A stretch of 64,000 bases of DNA from JACOMS01 sp051252005 (GCA_051252005.1 JBPOEZ010000006.1:1-64000), one strand, 5' to 3'; numbered from the stretch's first letter, positions 35,963-46,092 are shown. A program made the numbers and translations. The notes: generated by a model not told the origin, from the sequence alone.

Positions 35963-35968
35963 TATAAT
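35963..35968 (+). promoter_or_regulatory. Possible -10 element of the ast operon
   Basis: A perfect TATAAT lies 36 nt before the first candidate start of the M20 gene. No good -35 is found at 16-18 nt; TTGGAT at 35937-35942 is 20 nt away. The position between a terminator and the operon supports a promoter here. Confidence 0.35.
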
Positions 35969-36004
35969 TGTTAAGGCCTTCTTGTTTGCAACCTTGGTGC
36001 CCCT

Positions 36005-37285
36005 TTGACCTCCGAATTGAACTCCCTCTCATTATCCAACGCCGAGCAGAGAATTGTTGATGCTATCGATGATCAACAGTCATCCATGGTCTCGACTTTA
36101 TTATCTTGGTCTGCTCAAAACTCTGGAAGCCATAACCGCGAAGGCCTCGACACTATGCGGTCTATGCTCAAGACATATTTTTCAAGTTTACCCGGTCATG
36201 TATCCGAAGTTGTCCTTGGGTCTGGAGAACATGTTCGCCCAGACGGCGTCATTTCTAAAGTCGACTATGCGCCGGGCCTTAAGCTAACTGTGCGACCTGA
36301 AGCTCCGGTTCAGCTTGTTCTAACAGGCCATTACGACACGGTTTTTCCAAGAGACAGCCACTTCAAAACACCAATCTATATTGACGATGATACAGTCAAT
36401 GGCCCTGGTACTGCTGATATGAAGGGCGGGATCTTGGTTATGGCAGAAGCCTTGCGCGCGCTAGAAAAATACACCCATGCATCCAATGTGGGTTATAATA
36501 TTCTGCTTAGTCCGGACGAAGAAATTGGCTCTCCGGGCTCTGCGCCGCTGCTTGCCGCGCTTGGCCGCAAAGCCCATGTTGGTCTTACCTATGAACCGGC
36601 TTTGGCTGACGGCTCTATGGCTGGCGCGCGAAAAGGCAGCGGAAACTTTGCACTTATTGTACGCGGCCGGGCGGCTCATGCGGGCCGCGAACATCATCTC
36701 GGACGGAATGCCATTGCAGCTCTGTCTGAATTTATCGTCGCGCTTGACGCTCTGAACGGTCAGCGCGAAGGCGTTACGTTCAACATTGCTAAAGTCGATG
36801 GCGGAGGCGCGCCTAATATCGTGCCGGAGCTTGCGATTGGCCGTTTCAATGTCCGTATGCTTGAAACCTCTGATATGGCGTGGATCGAATCACAATTATC
36901 AGCATTGGTTTCTGCGGTTGCAGCTAAGGACGGCTTAACCGCTGAACTCACAGGCGGGTTTACTCGTCCGCCAAAGCCTATGGCTCCCGCAAATGCCCAA
37001 GTTTTTGATTGGGTAAAGCAAGCCGGACGGCTTATCGGCCAAAATATACGATGGGCTCCAAGCGGTGGTGTCTGCGAGGGTAATAATTTGTGGGCCTCTG
37101 GCTGCCCAAACGTGGATACGCTCGGAGTGCGAGGCGGGGATATTCATTCTGACCGTGAATTTATAAAGCTTTCTAGCCTCACTGAACGAGTGCGCCTGTC
37201 CACAGTCATTCTGATGAAGCTGGCTAGCGGTGAGTTTGATGCTGTCGCAGTCAAAAAAATGGCCCAAGATCCGCGCTCATGTTAG
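36005..37285 (+). CDS. M20-family metallohydrolase of the ast operon
   Basis: Zinc-dependent M20 (carboxypeptidase G2/ArgE/DapE-like) hydrolase, 426 residues. Metal ligands and catalytic residues are recognisable: GHYDTVF, GPGTADMKGGI, LSPDEEIGS, TYEPAL and the C-terminal GGDIHSDREF. It opens the ast gene run and overlaps astA by 7 nt. Such enzymes cleave N-acyl amino acids. Since the M14-type desuccinylase AstE is not nearby, a role in the succinylglutamate step is an attractive inference, but unproven. The TTG at 36005 has no clear ribosome site. The next ATG (36087) would cut off an acidic N-terminal helix that I expect belongs to the protein. Confidence 0.8.
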   Translation: MTSELNSLSLSNAEQRIVDAIDDQQSSMVSTLLSWSAQNSGSHNREGLDTMRSMLKTYFSSLPGHVSEVVLGSGEHVRPDGVISKVDYAPGLKLTVRPEAPVQLVLTGHYDTVFPRDSHFKTPIYIDDDTVNGPGTADMKGGILVMAEALRALEKYTHASNVGYNILLSPDEEIGSPGSAPLLAALGRKAHVGLTYEPALADGSMAGARKGSGNFALIVRGRAAHAGREHHLGRNAIAALSEFIVALDALNGQREGVTFNIAKVDGGGAPNIVPELAIGRFNVRMLETSDMAWIESQLSALVSAVAAKDGLTAELTGGFTRPPKPMAPANAQVFDWVKQAGRLIGQNIRWAPSGGVCEGNNLWASGCPNVDTLGVRGGDIHSDREFIKLSSLTERVRLSTVILMKLASGEFDAVAVKKMAQDPRSC

Positions 37286-38298
37286 TTGTTCGCCCGATAG
37301 ACGTTAATGACTTTGGTATGTTCATAGGGCTTGCGGAAAAGGCCGGACCAGGGTTTACGTCTTTAGCAGTAAGCCATGTTATATTGGAAGAGCGTCTTAA
37401 AAAATCCATCACCACATTTTCTGATTCAAATGATATTTCACCTGAGCACCTTTATCTCTTAGTTATCGAAGATAACGAAACACAGAAAATCGTCGGCTTG
37501 AGTGCTGTTAAGGCTCAGATTGGTTTGAGAGATCCATTTTTCAATTTTCGAATCGTGAATGCGGCGCAAAAATCTACTGTAACTGACCGCCGTTTTGACA
37601 TGGAAGTTCTGATTCTCGTCAATGAATATTCCGGTGCGTCAGAGGTCGGAACTTTGTTTGTGTCGCCTGATATGCGAGGAACTGGGGCAGGGAGGCTTAT
37701 TTCGCAAGCTCGGTACATGCTTATGGCCAGCGATCCGGATCGATTCGGCACTACGGTAATTTCTGAGCTGCGCGGTAATGTTGATGAAGCTGGAGTTTCG
37801 CCGTTCTGGGAGGCGATAGGGCGTAAATTTTTCCATATGGACTTCACTGAAGCCGATCATATTAGTGCCGAGAAGGATAATCAGTTCATTCTAGATTTGA
37901 TGCCCAAACATCCTATCTATGCCGAACTTTTGCCGGAAGACGCCCAAGCTGTTATGGGGCAAACCCATCCTGCGGGAGCAGGGGCAAAGCGTTATCTTGA
38001 GGCCGAAGGTTTTCGGTATAATGGTGTGATTGATATATTTGATGCGGGGCCGTCTATGAGTGTACCGCGCGATGATATTCGGACCGTGCGCGAGAGCCGA
38101 ACCGTGAGGGTTCAAGAACGAAATACAGTGTTAGAGGCTTCCTTAACGGCTCTAATCAGTAATAATAAGATCGAGGGTTTTCGATGTATACTCGATAGTG
38201 TTGTTTTTGACGGTGAAATTGGACGCCTGTCTGCGGACGCAATGCAGGCTCTTAATATAAAGGCGGGCGACGAGGCCCGCATATGGATAAAAAAATGA
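37279..38298 (+). CDS. astA: Arginine N-succinyltransferase
   Basis: First enzyme of the arginine succinyltransferase pathway, 339 residues, transferring succinyl from succinyl-CoA to arginine. The N-terminus MLVVRPIDVNDFGMFIGLAEKAGPGFTSL and the conserved LFVSPDMRGTGAGRLISQARYMLM and SPFWEAIGRKFFHMDFTEAD are characteristic. Overlaps both neighbours, so the operon is translationally coupled. Confidence 0.95.
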   Translation: MLVVRPIDVNDFGMFIGLAEKAGPGFTSLAVSHVILEERLKKSITTFSDSNDISPEHLYLLVIEDNETQKIVGLSAVKAQIGLRDPFFNFRIVNAAQKSTVTDRRFDMEVLILVNEYSGASEVGTLFVSPDMRGTGAGRLISQARYMLMASDPDRFGTTVISELRGNVDEAGVSPFWEAIGRKFFHMDFTEADHISAEKDNQFILDLMPKHPIYAELLPEDAQAVMGQTHPAGAGAKRYLEAEGFRYNGVIDIFDAGPSMSVPRDDIRTVRESRTVRVQERNTVLEASLTALISNNKIEGFRCILDSVVFDGEIGRLSADAMQALNIKAGDEARIWIKK

Positions 38299-39752
38299 AC
38301 AAGACGATTTTTGTAAATGCAGAGTGGAAAACAGGCAGTGGTGACAGCTTTAATAGCGTCGATCCAGCTTCAGGTGAAGTCATCTGGTCCGGCAATAGTG
38401 CCTCTGAAAATGATGTTGATCAGGCGTTTAAGGCCGCAAAGTCGGCTTTTGAAACGTGGTCAATGCTGCCGGTAGAAGAGAGACTCGCTATTGTTGAGCG
38501 CTTCAAAACCATTGCGCTTGAAGGAAAGCCACATATGGCGGAGCTTATCGCGCGTGAAACAGGCAAGGTTTTATGGGATGCCACAGGTGAAGGCGGCGCA
38601 ATCTCGGGCAAAGCTGATATATCTGTTACGGCTTATAAGGACAGAACAGGCGGTATGGAGAGAGAAACGGCGTTTGGCCGGGCCTCATTGCAGCACCGCG
38701 GGCACGGCGTTATGGCGGTGTTGGGGCCATATAATTTTCCGGCGCATCTTCCCAATGGCCAGATATTGCCTGCATTGATCGCTGGCAACACGGTTGTTTT
38801 TAAGCCCAGTGAACAGTGTCCCGCCGTTGGCGAGGCCTTGACAAAACTTTATGCGGAAGCTGGATTTCCTGCGGGCGTTATTAATATGGTACAAGGTGGC
38901 CGTGATACGGGCGCGGCTGTGCTTTCTCATCCTGATGTTGATGGTGTTTTGTTTACGGGATCAGCCAAGACGGGCGCTTTCATTCATAAAATGTTCGGCG
39001 GCAGGCCTGAAATTATTTTGGCCTTGGAAATGGGGGGCAATAATCCACTGATTGCTTGGGATGTGGAAGACACGCGGGCGGCGGCTAGCATGATCGTTCA
39101 GTCGGCATTTGTGACGTCAGGCCAAAGATGTACATGCGCTCGCCGTCTCATAATTCCTGTGGGCGTTGCGGGAGATAAAATCCTAAAATCAGTCATAGAC
39201 ATGACGCATGCACTGACACTTGGGGCTTGGAATGCTGCTGAAACGGCGTCAATCGGCCCCGTCATCAGCGCTGATATTGCAGGGTTCGTTGTAAAAAGCG
39301 CCGCTGCTCTTGAAGATTTTGGCGCTAAGACACTTAAGCCCGCGAAAATCTCTCCTCTTGGCGCGGCTTTCGTCGAGCCGGGTATTTACGATGTCACAGG
39401 GTGTGATGTTCCTGATGAGGAAATATTTGGGCCCGTTTTGCAGGTTGTCCGCGAACATAATTGGGACGCGGCTATCAAAGCTGCAAACAATACTAAGTTT
39501 GGCTTAGCAGCGGGTCTTATTTCTGACAAAATGGAGCATTGGGATAATTTCAAGGCGCGTATTCGAGCCGGTGTTGTGAACTTTAACCGCCCGACAACAG
39601 GCGCGGCAGGGTTCTTGCCGTTTGGCGGCCCTGGCGCGTCAGGCAATCATAATCCCGGCGCTTATTATGCCGCTGATTTTTGTGCGTGGCCCATGGCGAG
39701 CCAAGTCGCAGACATGCCTGAATTTATGCCTATGCAAGGCCTGAAAGCATGA
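38283..39752 (+). CDS. astD: Succinylglutamate-semialdehyde dehydrogenase
   Basis: NAD-dependent aldehyde dehydrogenase, 489 residues, fourth step of the pathway. Seen: GPYNFPAHLPNGQILPALIA, the cofactor loop VLFTGSAKTGAFIH, catalytic Glu in LALEMGGNNPLI and catalytic Cys in TSGQRCTCARRL. The start at 38283 is inside the astA end (16-nt overlap), preceded by GAGG; an ATG four codons in is also possible. It overlaps astB by 4 nt. Confidence 0.95.
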   Translation: MDKKMNKTIFVNAEWKTGSGDSFNSVDPASGEVIWSGNSASENDVDQAFKAAKSAFETWSMLPVEERLAIVERFKTIALEGKPHMAELIARETGKVLWDATGEGGAISGKADISVTAYKDRTGGMERETAFGRASLQHRGHGVMAVLGPYNFPAHLPNGQILPALIAGNTVVFKPSEQCPAVGEALTKLYAEAGFPAGVINMVQGGRDTGAAVLSHPDVDGVLFTGSAKTGAFIHKMFGGRPEIILALEMGGNNPLIAWDVEDTRAAASMIVQSAFVTSGQRCTCARRLIIPVGVAGDKILKSVIDMTHALTLGAWNAAETASIGPVISADIAGFVVKSAAALEDFGAKTLKPAKISPLGAAFVEPGIYDVTGCDVPDEEIFGPVLQVVREHNWDAAIKAANNTKFGLAAGLISDKMEHWDNFKARIRAGVVNFNRPTTGAAGFLPFGGPGASGNHNPGAYYAADFCAWPMASQVADMPEFMPMQGLKA

Positions 39753-41095
39753 GAGACAAGCCTACCGTAGCCTTCGAAGCTAATTTTGACGGCCTAATTG
39801 GGCCAACTCATAATTATGGCGGCTTGTCTGATGGAAATCTGGCCTCTGCAAAAAATGCAGGTCTTGTTGCCAGTCCGAAACAAGCCGCCTTACAAGGCCT
39901 TGAGAAAATGCGAGCCATGCATGATACAGGGCTTTGGCAGGGCGTTTTGCCACCCCACCAGCGTCCGCATTTGCCGACATTGAGACGTGCTGGCTTTAGT
40001 GGATCGGATGAAACAGTATACAAAGCTGCGTGGGCGAATGCGCCGCGTCTTGCTAAGAACACGCTGTCTGCATCAAGTATGTGGGCCGCGAATGCTGCGA
40101 CGGTCAGCCCGTCTCCTGATTGTAAAGATGGAACACTTCATCTGACACCGGCTAACTTGTCTACAATGCTTCATCGCTCTATCGAACATGAACAAACGGG
40201 GCGGGCATTACGGGCGGCGTTTCCGTTTGCATGCGTGCATGACGTATTGCCTGAGCAAAATGTGTTTGCCGATGAAGGCGCAGCGAATCATGTGCGGTTA
40301 TGCGGCAATCGTTCAGAGCAGGGTGTTGAACTCTTCGTCTATGGTCGTGATGGTTATGATCCGCAACGTGCCGGTTATCCTGCAAGGCAAACCCTGCAAT
40401 CCGTCAATGCGATTGCTCGCGCGCACGGACTCGATGATTCGAGAACCGTATTTGCACGGCAGTCAGACACAGCGATTGACGCAGGAGCCTTTCATAATGA
40501 TGTGGTTTGCGTCGGGTCTATGAATACGCTTTTTTATCATGAGTTGGCTTTTGCTGACACGGCCAAACTACATGCGGATATAAAGAAGGCGGCGCAAGAT
40601 GTGTTCGAGCCTAAGTTCATTGAAGTCCCGCATAGCGATGTTCCTATGGCGGAGGCGATCAAGGCTTATCTTTTTAATTCGATGCTCGTTAAATTTCCCG
40701 GTGATGATAGATTAACCCTTGTGGCCCCGCTTGAAACGGAAGAAATGGATTCGACGCGGCGCTACTGTGCAAAACTCACATCAGGAAACGGCCCCATTGG
40801 GCGTGTGAAGTTTGTCGATGTTCGTCAATCTATGCGCAATGGTGGCGGTCCTGCATGCTTGCGCTTACGTGTTACTCTCACGCAGCCAGAATGGGACCAA
40901 GTGAATCGAAAAATGATATTTAACGCGGAGTTGCATGAGGTGCTTGATAGCTGGATCAATAGACATTACCGAGATCAGCTGTCGCCAGAGGATTTACCCG
41001 ACCCATCATTAATGACAGAAAGTTTTACAGCGCTCGATGAACTGACTAGGATCATGAACCTAGGGTCAGATTTTTACCCATTTCAGCGGGGCTAG
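39749..41095 (+). CDS. astB: N-succinylarginine dihydrolase
   Basis: Second pathway enzyme, 448 residues, of the amidinotransferase-like fold, releasing two ammonia and CO2 from succinylarginine. Family blocks: FDGLIGPTHNYGGLSDGNLAS, MWAANAATVSPS, the His region DAGAFHNDVVCVGS, and MRNGGGPACLRLRV, which carries the catalytic Cys. ATGA overlap with astD. Confidence 0.96.
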   Translation: MRDKPTVAFEANFDGLIGPTHNYGGLSDGNLASAKNAGLVASPKQAALQGLEKMRAMHDTGLWQGVLPPHQRPHLPTLRRAGFSGSDETVYKAAWANAPRLAKNTLSASSMWAANAATVSPSPDCKDGTLHLTPANLSTMLHRSIEHEQTGRALRAAFPFACVHDVLPEQNVFADEGAANHVRLCGNRSEQGVELFVYGRDGYDPQRAGYPARQTLQSVNAIARAHGLDDSRTVFARQSDTAIDAGAFHNDVVCVGSMNTLFYHELAFADTAKLHADIKKAAQDVFEPKFIEVPHSDVPMAEAIKAYLFNSMLVKFPGDDRLTLVAPLETEEMDSTRRYCAKLTSGNGPIGRVKFVDVRQSMRNGGGPACLRLRVTLTQPEWDQVNRKMIFNAELHEVLDSWINRHYRDQLSPEDLPDPSLMTESFTALDELTRIMNLGSDFYPFQRG

Positions 41096-41106
41096 GCTCA
41101 AAAATC

Positions 41107-42039
41107 ATGCAAGATAACGTACAGGCACAAAGCTGGAGTGATTACTGGAAGGGTCGAGCTGTCACAAAAAACGGTGCTATGTCTGTAGGAGCCGGCATTG
41201 AGAGCGATGAAGATATACATGCTTTTTGGGATGACTTTTTTGCGCCTATTGCGCCCAATACACCATTCTTAGACTTAGCTTGCGGGGCTGGGGCTGTGGC
41301 GAGCCGCGCTCAAAAAAGTGGTTGCTCTAATGTTACAGGCGTCGACGTCTCCGAAGGTGCAATTCAAGCGCTGGCCGAAAATTGCCCTGGAGCAAAAGGC
41401 ATTGTTGCGCCGGCGAATGCCACGGGGCTCGTTGATGGGGCTTACGGGCTTATAGCCAGCCAATTTGGGTTTGAATACGCGGGCGCAACGCGTGTTGTTC
41501 CAGAGGTTTCCCGACTTCTAGCCCCGGGCGGAAGATTTATTGCCCTTTGCCATATGAAGGGCAGTGTGATCGAAACCGAAGTGGCTGAAAAACGTAATCA
41601 AATTCAAGCCATTATCGATACGGGATTTATTGAACACGCTAAGGTCTTATTCGAAGCGGATAAAAGGCTAGGGGATGATGTAGGCTTTGCCGCGGCCTTG
41701 GACAGCTTTAGGCCAGCTCAAGACGCGCTTTTAGCGATCGCAAAGTCCTCTGGCGGTCTTGCAGCTCACCTTTACGAGGGGACGCAAACTTTATACTCAA
41801 AACGCCTGAATTATTCACTGGAAGATATGACGGGTTGGCTTGACGGCATGGCTAATGAAATCGTGGCTTACTATAATCGCATGCAAAGTATGATCGATGT
41901 CGCTCTGTCAGAATCTGATGTTAAAAGTATTGATCAAGCTTTTGAAAACTATGGATTAAGTTTCAATGGTGCGGCAGTGTTTAAGGCTGGGGTGATGCAA
42001 GATCAGCTCGGCTGGGTTATTCAGGCCTCAAAAGATTAG
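41107..42039 (+). CDS. SAM-dependent methyltransferase of the ast run
   Basis: Class I methyltransferase, 310 residues. Motif I is FLDLACGAGAVASRA near residue 57; VTGVDVSEGAIQAL supplies the acidic residue that binds SAM ribose. The post-motif RVVPEVSRLLAPGGRFIALCHMKG is typical of the fold. The C-terminal half is helical and not assigned. It starts 11 nt after astB, so it is probably co-transcribed, but no methylation step is known in the arginine pathway. Substrate unknown. Confidence 0.75.
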   Translation: MQDNVQAQSWSDYWKGRAVTKNGAMSVGAGIESDEDIHAFWDDFFAPIAPNTPFLDLACGAGAVASRAQKSGCSNVTGVDVSEGAIQALAENCPGAKGIVAPANATGLVDGAYGLIASQFGFEYAGATRVVPEVSRLLAPGGRFIALCHMKGSVIETEVAEKRNQIQAIIDTGFIEHAKVLFEADKRLGDDVGFAAALDSFRPAQDALLAIAKSSGGLAAHLYEGTQTLYSKRLNYSLEDMTGWLDGMANEIVAYYNRMQSMIDVALSESDVKSIDQAFENYGLSFNGAAVFKAGVMQDQLGWVIQASKD

Positions 42040-42043
42040 ACGT

Positions 42044-42937
42044 CTAGAGGGCCACTCCCGACCGTCCGCCTGAGTTGGCATATGCTTGAGTGCCGCGCGT
42101 GTAGACTTTGTCTGTGGCGAGTATATCTGTGATGCTGTGAACGGCGTTAGATTGTGACATAAACTCATAGATCGGCCCAAAATCTTGTTGTGTCGCTTCG
42201 AATAATTCTTCGAAAGAGTTGATGGCAAAGTAGACCTGCTGGAAATCGTCAATGCGGTAATCAGTTTGCATAACCCTCTCGAGATCAAAATGCAGCCGAT
42301 TAGGTGAGGGGTTTTCGAGGCTAAACACACTTTCTGTTCGGGATGACATAATGCCGGCACCGTAAATTTTAGGGCCATCTGATGTTTGCATTAACCCGAA
42401 CTCGACAGTGTACCAGTAGAGCCGTGCGAGGTTTTTGAGACAATCATATTTCAATGCCCGTAATCCGCCCTTGCCATACGCTTCCATATAATCCGCGAAA
42501 ACGGGTTGAGCGAGCAAAGGCACATGGCCGAATACATCATGGAAAATGTCCGGTTCTTGAATGTAGTCCATCTGGTCTTTGGCGCGCATAAACCGCCCCG
42601 CTGGAAAACGGCGATTTGCGAGATGCTCAAAGAAAATATCATCGGGAACAAGGTGCGGCACAGCCACCACTTGCCAGCCCGTCAAGTTGTAGAGTGCGTC
42701 ATTGATGCGAGCAAAGTCCGGTATGCCGCCTTCATTAAGGTTCAGGGCTGACAGACCCGTGAAAAACTCAGGCACGGCCCGTTTCTTTATAACCTTGATT
42801 TGCCGTTGATAGAGATTCTGCCAAATCGCGTGCTCCTCCGGCGTGTAGGCCTCCCAGCATTGCTTAATGGTGAAATCTGCCGCAGGTGTTTGCGCGGCAG
42901 TTACGGGGTCAATTATTGCCATTTTTCGCGCCTTCAT
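42044..42937 (-). CDS. phhA: Phenylalanine-4-hydroxylase
   Basis: Pterin-dependent monooxygenase converting phenylalanine to tyrosine, 297 residues, a typical bacterial single-domain form. The iron site is visible: DIFHDVFGHVPLLAQP gives two His and WYTVEFGLM the Glu. It faces the ast run tail to tail, 4 nt apart, so the region is an amino-acid catabolism cluster. The start may be 42937 or five codons later (42922, preceded by AAGG). Two GTGAAAT copies upstream might bind a regulator; this is speculative. Confidence 0.95.
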   Translation of the reverse strand: MKARKMAIIDPVTAAQTPAADFTIKQCWEAYTPEEHAIWQNLYQRQIKVIKKRAVPEFFTGLSALNLNEGGIPDFARINDALYNLTGWQVVAVPHLVPDDIFFEHLANRRFPAGRFMRAKDQMDYIQEPDIFHDVFGHVPLLAQPVFADYMEAYGKGGLRALKYDCLKNLARLYWYTVEFGLMQTSDGPKIYGAGIMSSRTESVFSLENPSPNRLHFDLERVMQTDYRIDDFQQVYFAINSFEELFEATQQDFGPIYEFMSQSNAVHSITDILATDKVYTRGTQAYANSGGRSGVAL

Positions 42938-43086
42938 GTGTCATGTTTCCCACATAAGGTTTAATGTGTGAAATTAAAACTCATAAACTCGTGAAATCAC
43001 ATAAATTTATGCCAAAAATTGTCGGGCGAAAGCTACGGTAAGGGACGATCTACCGGGGGCTGTCGCTATGACTATTCTTCTGAGGG

Positions 43087-46000
43087 CTATTCTTTCTTTT
43101 CAGTTTCGGGCTTTGGCTTCTCTTTGGTTTTTTTGCCAAACAGACCTCCCAGTAAATCTGACACGGCCTCTTCAGTGCTTTGTTGCTGCGAAGGCGTTTT
43201 GGTCGCCGGTGTTTCGGTTGTCGGTGTCGGAGTTTCTGTAGAGGGCGTTTGGGTGTTGCCGCCCAAGATGCCGCCTAGAATATTACCGACAGAGCCGCCA
43301 ACTTGATTTGTAAGTTCTTGCTGGAGGCGGGACTTTGCTTTTGCAGCTGCGATTTGTGTTAAAAGTTGCGTGTCTAGTCCGACGGATGCATCGCCAAAGC
43401 CGCCTTTAACCCGTATAGGAATACCAAAACTAGCCAAATCCCCGGCACTTTTCCCTGTCAAATGCGGGCGGAGGCTGAAATCAACAGCTTGGCCTCCAAG
43501 GTCAATTTCGCCTGCGCCTTGCGCCGCTACGCCTAGGCCGCTGAGGGAAAAATTACCGATTTTTGCCACGCCGTTTTCGATGGTGAAGAGGCCAGCAATA
43601 TCGTTAAATTTGGTCGTATATTGCGACCCTATGCCCGACGGGAGTGTCCGGCTTGTTAAAGCTTGATCGAGCCCCGTTAAAAGTTGGCTTAAATCGACAC
43701 CTGAAATTTGGCCGTTGAGCAGTTTAAAGTCGCCGCTCCCAGATAGGGACTTCATGAGGGCGGCTTGCGAGGCTCCGCTGCCGCGTATGGAAACAACGGT
43801 GCCGCCTTCGCCTGTGGCGTTAGTAAAGCCCGCAACAGCTGATAAGAAAGCATTTGAATTGAGGTCAGACATTTTCAAGTCGAGCGCAACGGCGGGGACT
43901 GCGCCATTAGCATTGAGCGAAGCCGTGACGCTTCCAAGGCCGCCATACATGTTGAGCTTAGGTACTTCCGTGTTCAAGATGCCGTTGCGTAGTTTCGCGT
44001 CGACATTGGCGGCTCCCATTTTAAGCCTGTCCGTTGTCATGCTCGGTGTGTTGAACTTGAAATCACCGTCAATCGCTTTCAACATAGTCATATTAAGAGG
44101 TTGATCGCTCCACGGTTGAATTTCACCTGTCGGGTTCTGCGCAGCGTAACTGGCCATGTAGGGCCGAAGATCGAGCCCCTCCATATCCAAGACGCCGCTA
44201 ACAAAAGGCTTAGCCCCTTTGAGATCGACAGAGAAGTTGCCCTTACCTTTCAAATGGTCGAGCGTAATGTCGGCCCCAGTGAAACCAATGTCCGACGGTG
44301 TGCCTTTGACGTTTCCGGAAATGGCAAAGGCTTCGTAAATTGGTCCTATCTGCGTGCTTGCAGGCAGAATTGTTCCAGTTTTTGTGGCAAGGGTTCTTAT
44401 GGAGGGTATGTCGGCATTTAACAGCCCGTCAACGGAGAAACCGTTATTCATAGATGCGCCGCCCTGAAAGCTGCCGTTGATATCCCCGTCTTGTAACTGA
44501 GCCTCTAGCTCTGTGATTTTTACAGATTTCTCCGCGCCGTTAACAGCGCCCTTGGCCGATATTTTACCAATCGCGTTTGCGTAGGGGATATCCATACCTG
44601 AGGCAGCAGAAAACTCATCCAAAGATGTGACTTGGCTGTCAAAGACCCCAGCAAAGGCAAGCGCTTCGCCAAGGGTGATGTCGCCTGTATACTGGCCTTC
44701 CACAACGCCGCCTTTAGATGCAACTTCAAGTCCGGAAAGTTTTGTGGTGTTTCCGTTATAAACCACTGTTCCTTTTACATCGAGGTTCTTAGCGGCTTTG
44801 GCTTGAGGGATGTCAAGCTTCAGAGCGTCAATGATAGCCGGTATAGACGCGGCGGTTGCTGTGAAATTCCCGTTTGCTAAAAGCGTTTCGGCGTAAGTTC
44901 CTGAGCCCTTAAACGTAGCATCAATACCATCACCTTTGATGGCGGCATCAATATTATTGGCTGTAAACCCTGTTCCCTTGGCCGCTAGTGATGCGGTCAC
45001 TTTGGCCGATTGTGCTAATTCTAAGCCGTTTATCTGCTTGCCGAAAAGACTTGCGAGTTTGGCTATGTTTTTTGCATCAAGGCTGACTTCGCCGTCCAAG
45101 ACGGGTTTGTCTGCCAGAGTAAAAGACCCTCTATACACGGCGTCGATCAAGTCACCTTTCGCCTGTATATCAGTGCCTGAGCCTGAGAAGATGCTACCAT
45201 CATAGTGGTAGTCGCCTTTAAGTGAAGCAGTCTTAGCGATTTGCGCGACGGGAAGTTCGCTCGGAATATAGAGCGACAGGGCCGCGACGTCGGAAATGTT
45301 TCCGTCCAGATTGAGTTTAAATGCAATCGCTTCTGACTGTAAAAATTCTCCTTTGGCCTTAACGTCCATGAAGTTTGTTGAAAGGTTCAACGAGACGGGA
45401 GCCTGCTTGCCGTCAAGAAACGCCCGAGGAGAATTGAGCGTCATGTCAATTTTTACGGGCTCGTCATTTACGATTACATCGCCAGTTATCTCAACGGGTT
45501 TTGAAAGGCTGGGTAGTGAGAACCGTAAATTTACGCTACGAAGATCGTAAGAGGTATCCGTCGTTGCATCTTTATAGGAAATGGCGCCGTCTTCGAGAGT
45601 GAATTGCCCGATTGCGGGGTCGATCTCAGCATAGCGGCCATCACGTTTGAACGGCCCATCGTCGACGGTGTTTGTGTCTGCGGAGACCTCTTCGTCTGTC
45701 TTAGGCGTGCCTAATACCCAGTTGGCTTCGCCGTCACTTTTTTTCTCAAGGTTGATGTCAGGTTTGCGAAGCGTGAATGATGCAATTTCGACTCGTTTTG
45801 AGAGAAGGGGAATGAGCTTAATTTTTGCGTCTAGGCCGTCCATAGACGCAAAGTGTGCGCTTTCAAAGCCGTCAGGGTTAGCAATGACAACACGTCCTGT
45901 TTTTGCTCGAATCGATGGAAAGACAGAAAGTTTAACCTCGCCGTCTATGGTGACATCGCGGGCCAGCTCTTTGGAGAGCTGCATCTGAATTTTCTCTTTA

Positions 46001-46092
46001 TAAACAGAGGAGGGAATGAGCGAGGGGACTATAGCGATTGCGGCGACTAAGAGCCCTATGATGATGAACAGGCCAATGAATACTTTGCGCAT
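43087..46092 (-). CDS. AsmA-family protein
   Basis: Large envelope protein of 1001 residues with one N-terminal membrane helix (KVFIGLFIIIGLLVAAIAIV), then the AsmA N-terminal domain (GEVKLSVFPSIRAKTGRVVI) and a long beta-rich bridge region. A C-terminal AsmA segment (SGSGDFKLLNGQISGVDLSQ) and a low-complexity Thr/Pro/Glu tail follow. AsmA-like proteins are thought to carry phospholipids from inner to outer membrane. ATG 46092 has GGAGG in front; the open frame extends 31 codons further without such a site. Monocistronic, divergent from the M48 gene. Confidence 0.88.
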   Translation of the reverse strand: MRKVFIGLFIIIGLLVAAIAIVPSLIPSSVYKEKIQMQLSKELARDVTIDGEVKLSVFPSIRAKTGRVVIANPDGFESAHFASMDGLDAKIKLIPLLSKRVEIASFTLRKPDINLEKKSDGEANWVLGTPKTDEEVSADTNTVDDGPFKRDGRYAEIDPAIGQFTLEDGAISYKDATTDTSYDLRSVNLRFSLPSLSKPVEITGDVIVNDEPVKIDMTLNSPRAFLDGKQAPVSLNLSTNFMDVKAKGEFLQSEAIAFKLNLDGNISDVAALSLYIPSELPVAQIAKTASLKGDYHYDGSIFSGSGTDIQAKGDLIDAVYRGSFTLADKPVLDGEVSLDAKNIAKLASLFGKQINGLELAQSAKVTASLAAKGTGFTANNIDAAIKGDGIDATFKGSGTYAETLLANGNFTATAASIPAIIDALKLDIPQAKAAKNLDVKGTVVYNGNTTKLSGLEVASKGGVVEGQYTGDITLGEALAFAGVFDSQVTSLDEFSAASGMDIPYANAIGKISAKGAVNGAEKSVKITELEAQLQDGDINGSFQGGASMNNGFSVDGLLNADIPSIRTLATKTGTILPASTQIGPIYEAFAISGNVKGTPSDIGFTGADITLDHLKGKGNFSVDLKGAKPFVSGVLDMEGLDLRPYMASYAAQNPTGEIQPWSDQPLNMTMLKAIDGDFKFNTPSMTTDRLKMGAANVDAKLRNGILNTEVPKLNMYGGLGSVTASLNANGAVPAVALDLKMSDLNSNAFLSAVAGFTNATGEGGTVVSIRGSGASQAALMKSLSGSGDFKLLNGQISGVDLSQLLTGLDQALTSRTLPSGIGSQYTTKFNDIAGLFTIENGVAKIGNFSLSGLGVAAQGAGEIDLGGQAVDFSLRPHLTGKSAGDLASFGIPIRVKGGFGDASVGLDTQLLTQIAAAKAKSRLQQELTNQVGGSVGNILGGILGGNTQTPSTETPTPTTETPATKTPSQQQSTEEAVSDLLGGLFGKKTKEKPKPETEKKE

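Noticed and set aside
43087..43330. Thr/Pro/Glu-rich tail of the AsmA protein as a frameshifted or separate gene
   Set aside because: The frame is continuous with the AsmA domain and such low-complexity tails are common in the family.
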